From the NCBI GenBank assembly GCA_002168015.1, contig NHCX01000070.1, positions 1 through 8,775 of the forward strand: DNA of 8,775 nt, given 5' to 3'. The notes beneath the pieces are model-generated. The model was not told the origin of the DNA. It did not search any database and saw only the letters and a list, made by a program, of their open reading frames with translations. This DNA is from Verrucomicrobia bacterium TMED44 (lineage in GTDB: Bacteria > Verrucomicrobiota > Verrucomicrobiia > Opitutales > Seribacteraceae). Both the position numbers and the translations under genes were made by a program. Below are positions 6,863-8,775 of the stretch, one piece after another (position 1 is the stretch's first letter; each line of letters begins with the position of its first letter).

Positions 6863-7513
6863 ATGAGCCACGAAACTGGTATTTTAATTTCTTTTGAAGG
6901 ATCCGAAGGGTGCGGAAAATCAACCCAAATCCGGCGATTAGCCGACCGTCTCGAAGAGATTGACCATCGGGATGTTGTGGTGACCAGAGAACCTGGGGGA
7001 ACTGTAATTGGTGAGGATATCAGGCATCTGCTTATGCACGCTGATTCCTCCAAAAATATTTTCCCAGAAACCGAGCTTTTGCTCTTTGCAGCAAGCCGGG
7101 CACAACTGGTACGGGAAATCATTTATCCGGCTGTACAGGATGGTAAAATTGTTCTTTGTGACCGCTTCCTTGATTCCACCACCGTTTACCAAGGAGTGGC
7201 GCGTCAGATTGCTGATGATCCTGTTACCCAAATTAATTCTTTTGCGGTTGGGGATGTGGTTCCTGATCTAACCGTAATTTTGGATATTCCTGCAGAAGTG
7301 GGTCTGGAAAGAATTAAACATCGAGTATCTGATATGCCTGACCGTATGGAACAAGAAAATGTAGAATTCTACGGAAAAGTAAGGGCGGGCTATTTACACT
7401 TGGCTAAAAGTCTGCCCGACCGCTTTTTCGTCGTCGATGGTCTCGGAGAACCTGATGATATTGAAATCTTGATTTGGAACGAGATCCATTCCAGGTTTTT
7501 TTCCGAAGACTAA
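6863..7513 (+). CDS. tmk: Thymidylate kinase (dTMP kinase)
   Basis: A 216-residue cytoplasmic enzyme, normal for the family, that phosphorylates dTMP to dTDP with ATP, an essential step toward dTTP. Motifs in order: P-loop FEGSEGCGKST (11-21), TREPGGT (41-47, dTMP binding), LLFAASRAQ (73-81), the DR(F/Y)xDST motif as DRFLDSTTVYQG (100-111), DLTVILDIP, and a LID with Arg/Asp/Arg/Glu pattern (HRVSDMPDRMEQE). Basic residues in the LID with a neutral P-loop at the X positions resemble the E. coli-type (type II) enzyme. The ATG lies 2 bp after the PfkB stop, so translation is probably coupled; no Shine-Dalgarno stands out. The holB-like gene follows after 13 bp, a common pairing in bacteria that links dTTP supply with replication. 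Confidence 0.96.
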   Translation: MSHETGILISFEGSEGCGKSTQIRRLADRLEEIDHRDVVVTREPGGTVIGEDIRHLLMHADSSKNIFPETELLLFAASRAQLVREIIYPAVQDGKIVLCDRFLDSTTVYQGVARQIADDPVTQINSFAVGDVVPDLTVILDIPAEVGLERIKHRVSDMPDRMEQENVEFYGKVRAGYLHLAKSLPDRFFVVDGLGEPDDIEILIWNEIHSRFFSED

Positions 7514-7516
7514 GAT

Positions 7517-7521
7517 TAAGG
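7517..7521 (+). promoter_or_regulatory. Ribosome binding site deciding the GTG start of the holB-like gene
   Basis: TAAGG lies five bases before GTG 7527, just after the tmk stop codon. It supports the GTG start over later in-frame Met codons, the first of which (M49) would cut away the N-terminal 'LHHGLLF' segment. Confidence 0.6.
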
Positions 7522-7526
7522 TTTAA

Positions 7527-8450
7527 GTGAGTTCTCTTGCCGAAGAACGACTTGGATCACTCGGTCAAAGGATTGAATCGGGAAATCTTCACCACGGTTT
7601 ACTTTTTAGAGGAGATGATCTTAGATTCCTCGAAAACTCTGTCGCCACACTTTACCGGAAAATCCTAGGTATGCACGAGGATGGTCTTGATCATCCCGAT
7701 TTGTTTCATCTCCGCCCAACCGGAAAAGCCAGAATTATAACAGTGGAAAAAACCCGGGCGTTGATGAACAATCTCTACCGCTCGGGCAATCAAAGCAATT
7801 ACAAGGTTGCCATCATACACGAAGCGGATCGCATGAGAAAAGAAGCCGCCAACGCCTTCCTTAAGACCCTGGAGGAACCTCCAGCGGGCACCTATTTATT
7901 TCTGCTCACTACCCGACCCTATTCCATACTCCCCACGATTCGGAGTCGCAGTCTTCTGGTCAGACTTGAACAAGATTCAAATCAAGGAGAACAACACGAG
8001 TTAACCCAATGGCTTGCCAACTACGAGCAATGGATTGGTTTACTGCTCGATCGAAATAAACTTAAACAAGATCGGGTAAGCCCAGTATTTATGGCATACG
8101 GATTAATGGAAAGTCTCACGAGCCTCATTAAATCCACGGCTGATTTGTTGGCCAAGGAAGCCGTCTCCAATCTTTCCCAACAGTTGGATGATAAGGAAAA
8201 GGATGCTTATGAAAGTGGTCTTCGCCGCGGGATCCGTTCGAGAATGTTGAAACAAATCTCCGACCATACCCGCACCTTCGTTACCTCGGGTGAAGCAATG
8301 ATTCCAGCGTTAAAAAGAAATGGCCAAAAATTAGCAAAGGTGATCCAAAAACTGGAAAAAACCACCGGTCTGCTCGAAGTTAATCTAAAAGAGGATTCGG
8401 CGTTGGAAGATTTCCTTCTTTCCTCCTTGCGTATTTGGTCCGCAAAGTAA
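7527..8450 (+). CDS. holB: DNA polymerase III delta-prime-like clamp-loader subunit
   Basis: A 307-residue AAA+ family protein, near the usual HolB length (about 330). Recognisable parts: LHHGLLF (21-27, the strand before the P-loop position), DHPDLFHL (55-62), an 'I-x-V-(E/D)-x-x-R-x-L' helix ITVEKTRALMNNLY (71-84), the Walker B/sensor region KVAIIHEADRMRKEAANAFL (93-112) with the family hallmark KTLEEPP (113-119), and sensor 1 YLFLLTT with the Arg stretch PTIRSRS (136-142). Delta-prime is the stator of the clamp loader that places the beta sliding clamp on DNA. Oddities: no P-loop (FRGDDLRFLEN stands where GxxGxGK(S/T) would be), no cysteines at all so no zinc module, and SRS where the SRC motif is expected. 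The C-terminal region (from about 150) shows little I can match. Position after tmk supports holB, though a divergent role cannot be excluded. Confidence 0.85.
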   Translation: MSSLAEERLGSLGQRIESGNLHHGLLFRGDDLRFLENSVATLYRKILGMHEDGLDHPDLFHLRPTGKARIITVEKTRALMNNLYRSGNQSNYKVAIIHEADRMRKEAANAFLKTLEEPPAGTYLFLLTTRPYSILPTIRSRSLLVRLEQDSNQGEQHELTQWLANYEQWIGLLLDRNKLKQDRVSPVFMAYGLMESLTSLIKSTADLLAKEAVSNLSQQLDDKEKDAYESGLRRGIRSRMLKQISDHTRTFVTSGEAMIPALKRNGQKLAKVIQKLEKTTGLLEVNLKEDSALEDFLLSSLRIWSAK

Positions 8451-8464
8451 AATAGCAATACTCT

Positions 8465-8775
8465 ATGAGCACAATTTTTCAAAAGATTATCAATCGGGAA
8501 ATTCCAGCCGAAATTTTTTACGAGGATGAAGTTTGCATCTCAGTCAAGGATATCCAACCACAAGCTCCTTTTCACGCCCTGCTGATTCCAAAAAAATTAA
8601 TTGCCCGGCTGGCTGAAGCAGATGAAACAGATCAGCAGACCTTGGGACACCTATTAGTTACGGCCAAGAAAATTGCTCGCGACCAAAAGTTGGATGAAGG
8701 CTTCCGCGTAGTAATCAACAATGGTCCAGATGGAGGCGAATCTGTCCCCCATCTCCATGTGCATCTACTGGGTGG
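8465..8775 (+). CDS. HIT-family (histidine triad, HINT-like) protein, 3' end cut by the window
   Basis: From ATG 8465 the frame stays open to the window edge, showing 103 full codons plus two bases. The N-terminus STIFQKIINREIPAEIFYED is the classic start of HINT-type proteins; then come FHALLIPKK (36-44), RVVINNGPDGGESVPH (81-96) and the histidine triad HLHVHLLG (H96, H98, H100), with the central catalytic H98 present. The family hydrolyses or transfers nucleotides from conjugates such as AMP-lysine or phosphoramidates; the physiological substrate is unknown. HINT proteins are about 110-120 residues, so only about ten residues are missing. It starts 14 bp after the holB-like stop with no clear Shine-Dalgarno and is probably the last or a later gene of the same operon. 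Confidence 0.95.
   Translation, partial: MSTIFQKIINREIPAEIFYEDEVCISVKDIQPQAPFHALLIPKKLIARLAEADETDQQTLGHLLVTAKKIARDQKLDEGFRVVINNGPDGGESVPHLHVHLLG

Noticed and set aside
7527..8450. Reading the holB-like gene as DnaX (tau/gamma)
   Set aside because: DnaX needs an intact P-loop and zinc cysteines near the N-terminus; both are absent here, and length and position after tmk fit delta-prime better.

Overview
The window looks like ordinary chromosomal DNA of a Gram-negative, free-living bacterium. The best guess is Verrucomicrobiota, possibly the Opitutae side. Three things suggest this: a secreted protein with tandem SLA1-homology-domain-1 (SHD1) repeats, a domain typical of the Planctomycetes-Verrucomicrobia group; an ExbB/ExbD pair; and exported proteins with Sec signal peptides. 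The lineage is inferred from gene content, not from a marker gene.

Layout: positions 1-203 hold the AT-rich 3' end of a plus-strand YceI-like gene, whose last 20 bases overlap the end of a convergent minus-strand gene. From 184 to 5595 all genes are on the minus strand. In transcription order they are exbB/tolQ-like, exbD/tolR-like, a GlcD-type FAD oxidase, a secreted 625-residue protein with four SHD1 repeats and an unrecognised C-terminal region, and a secreted endonuclease/exonuclease/phosphatase (EEP) superfamily enzyme. Gaps within this run are 11, 50, 28 and -14 bp, so part or all of it could be cotranscribed.

A short divergent region (about 5596-5738) separates this run from a tight plus-strand cluster: a PfkB-family kinase, thymidylate kinase (tmk), a DNA polymerase III delta-prime-like clamp-loader subunit (holB) and a HIT-family nucleotide-binding protein cut by the window end. 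Gaps are 2, 13 and 14 bp, which suggests one operon. Tmk supplies dTDP for dTTP, HolB-like proteins help load the sliding clamp, and HIT proteins act on nucleotide conjugates, so the cluster has a nucleotide and replication theme. The PfkB substrate is unknown.

I found no RNA genes, mobile elements, CRISPR arrays or prophage signs, no gene-free stretch above 300 bp, and no strong case for a wholly new system. The points most worth a second look are the SHD1-repeat protein with its overlapping secreted EEP partner, and the cysteine-free delta-prime-like protein that lacks the usual P-loop, zinc module and SRC motif.
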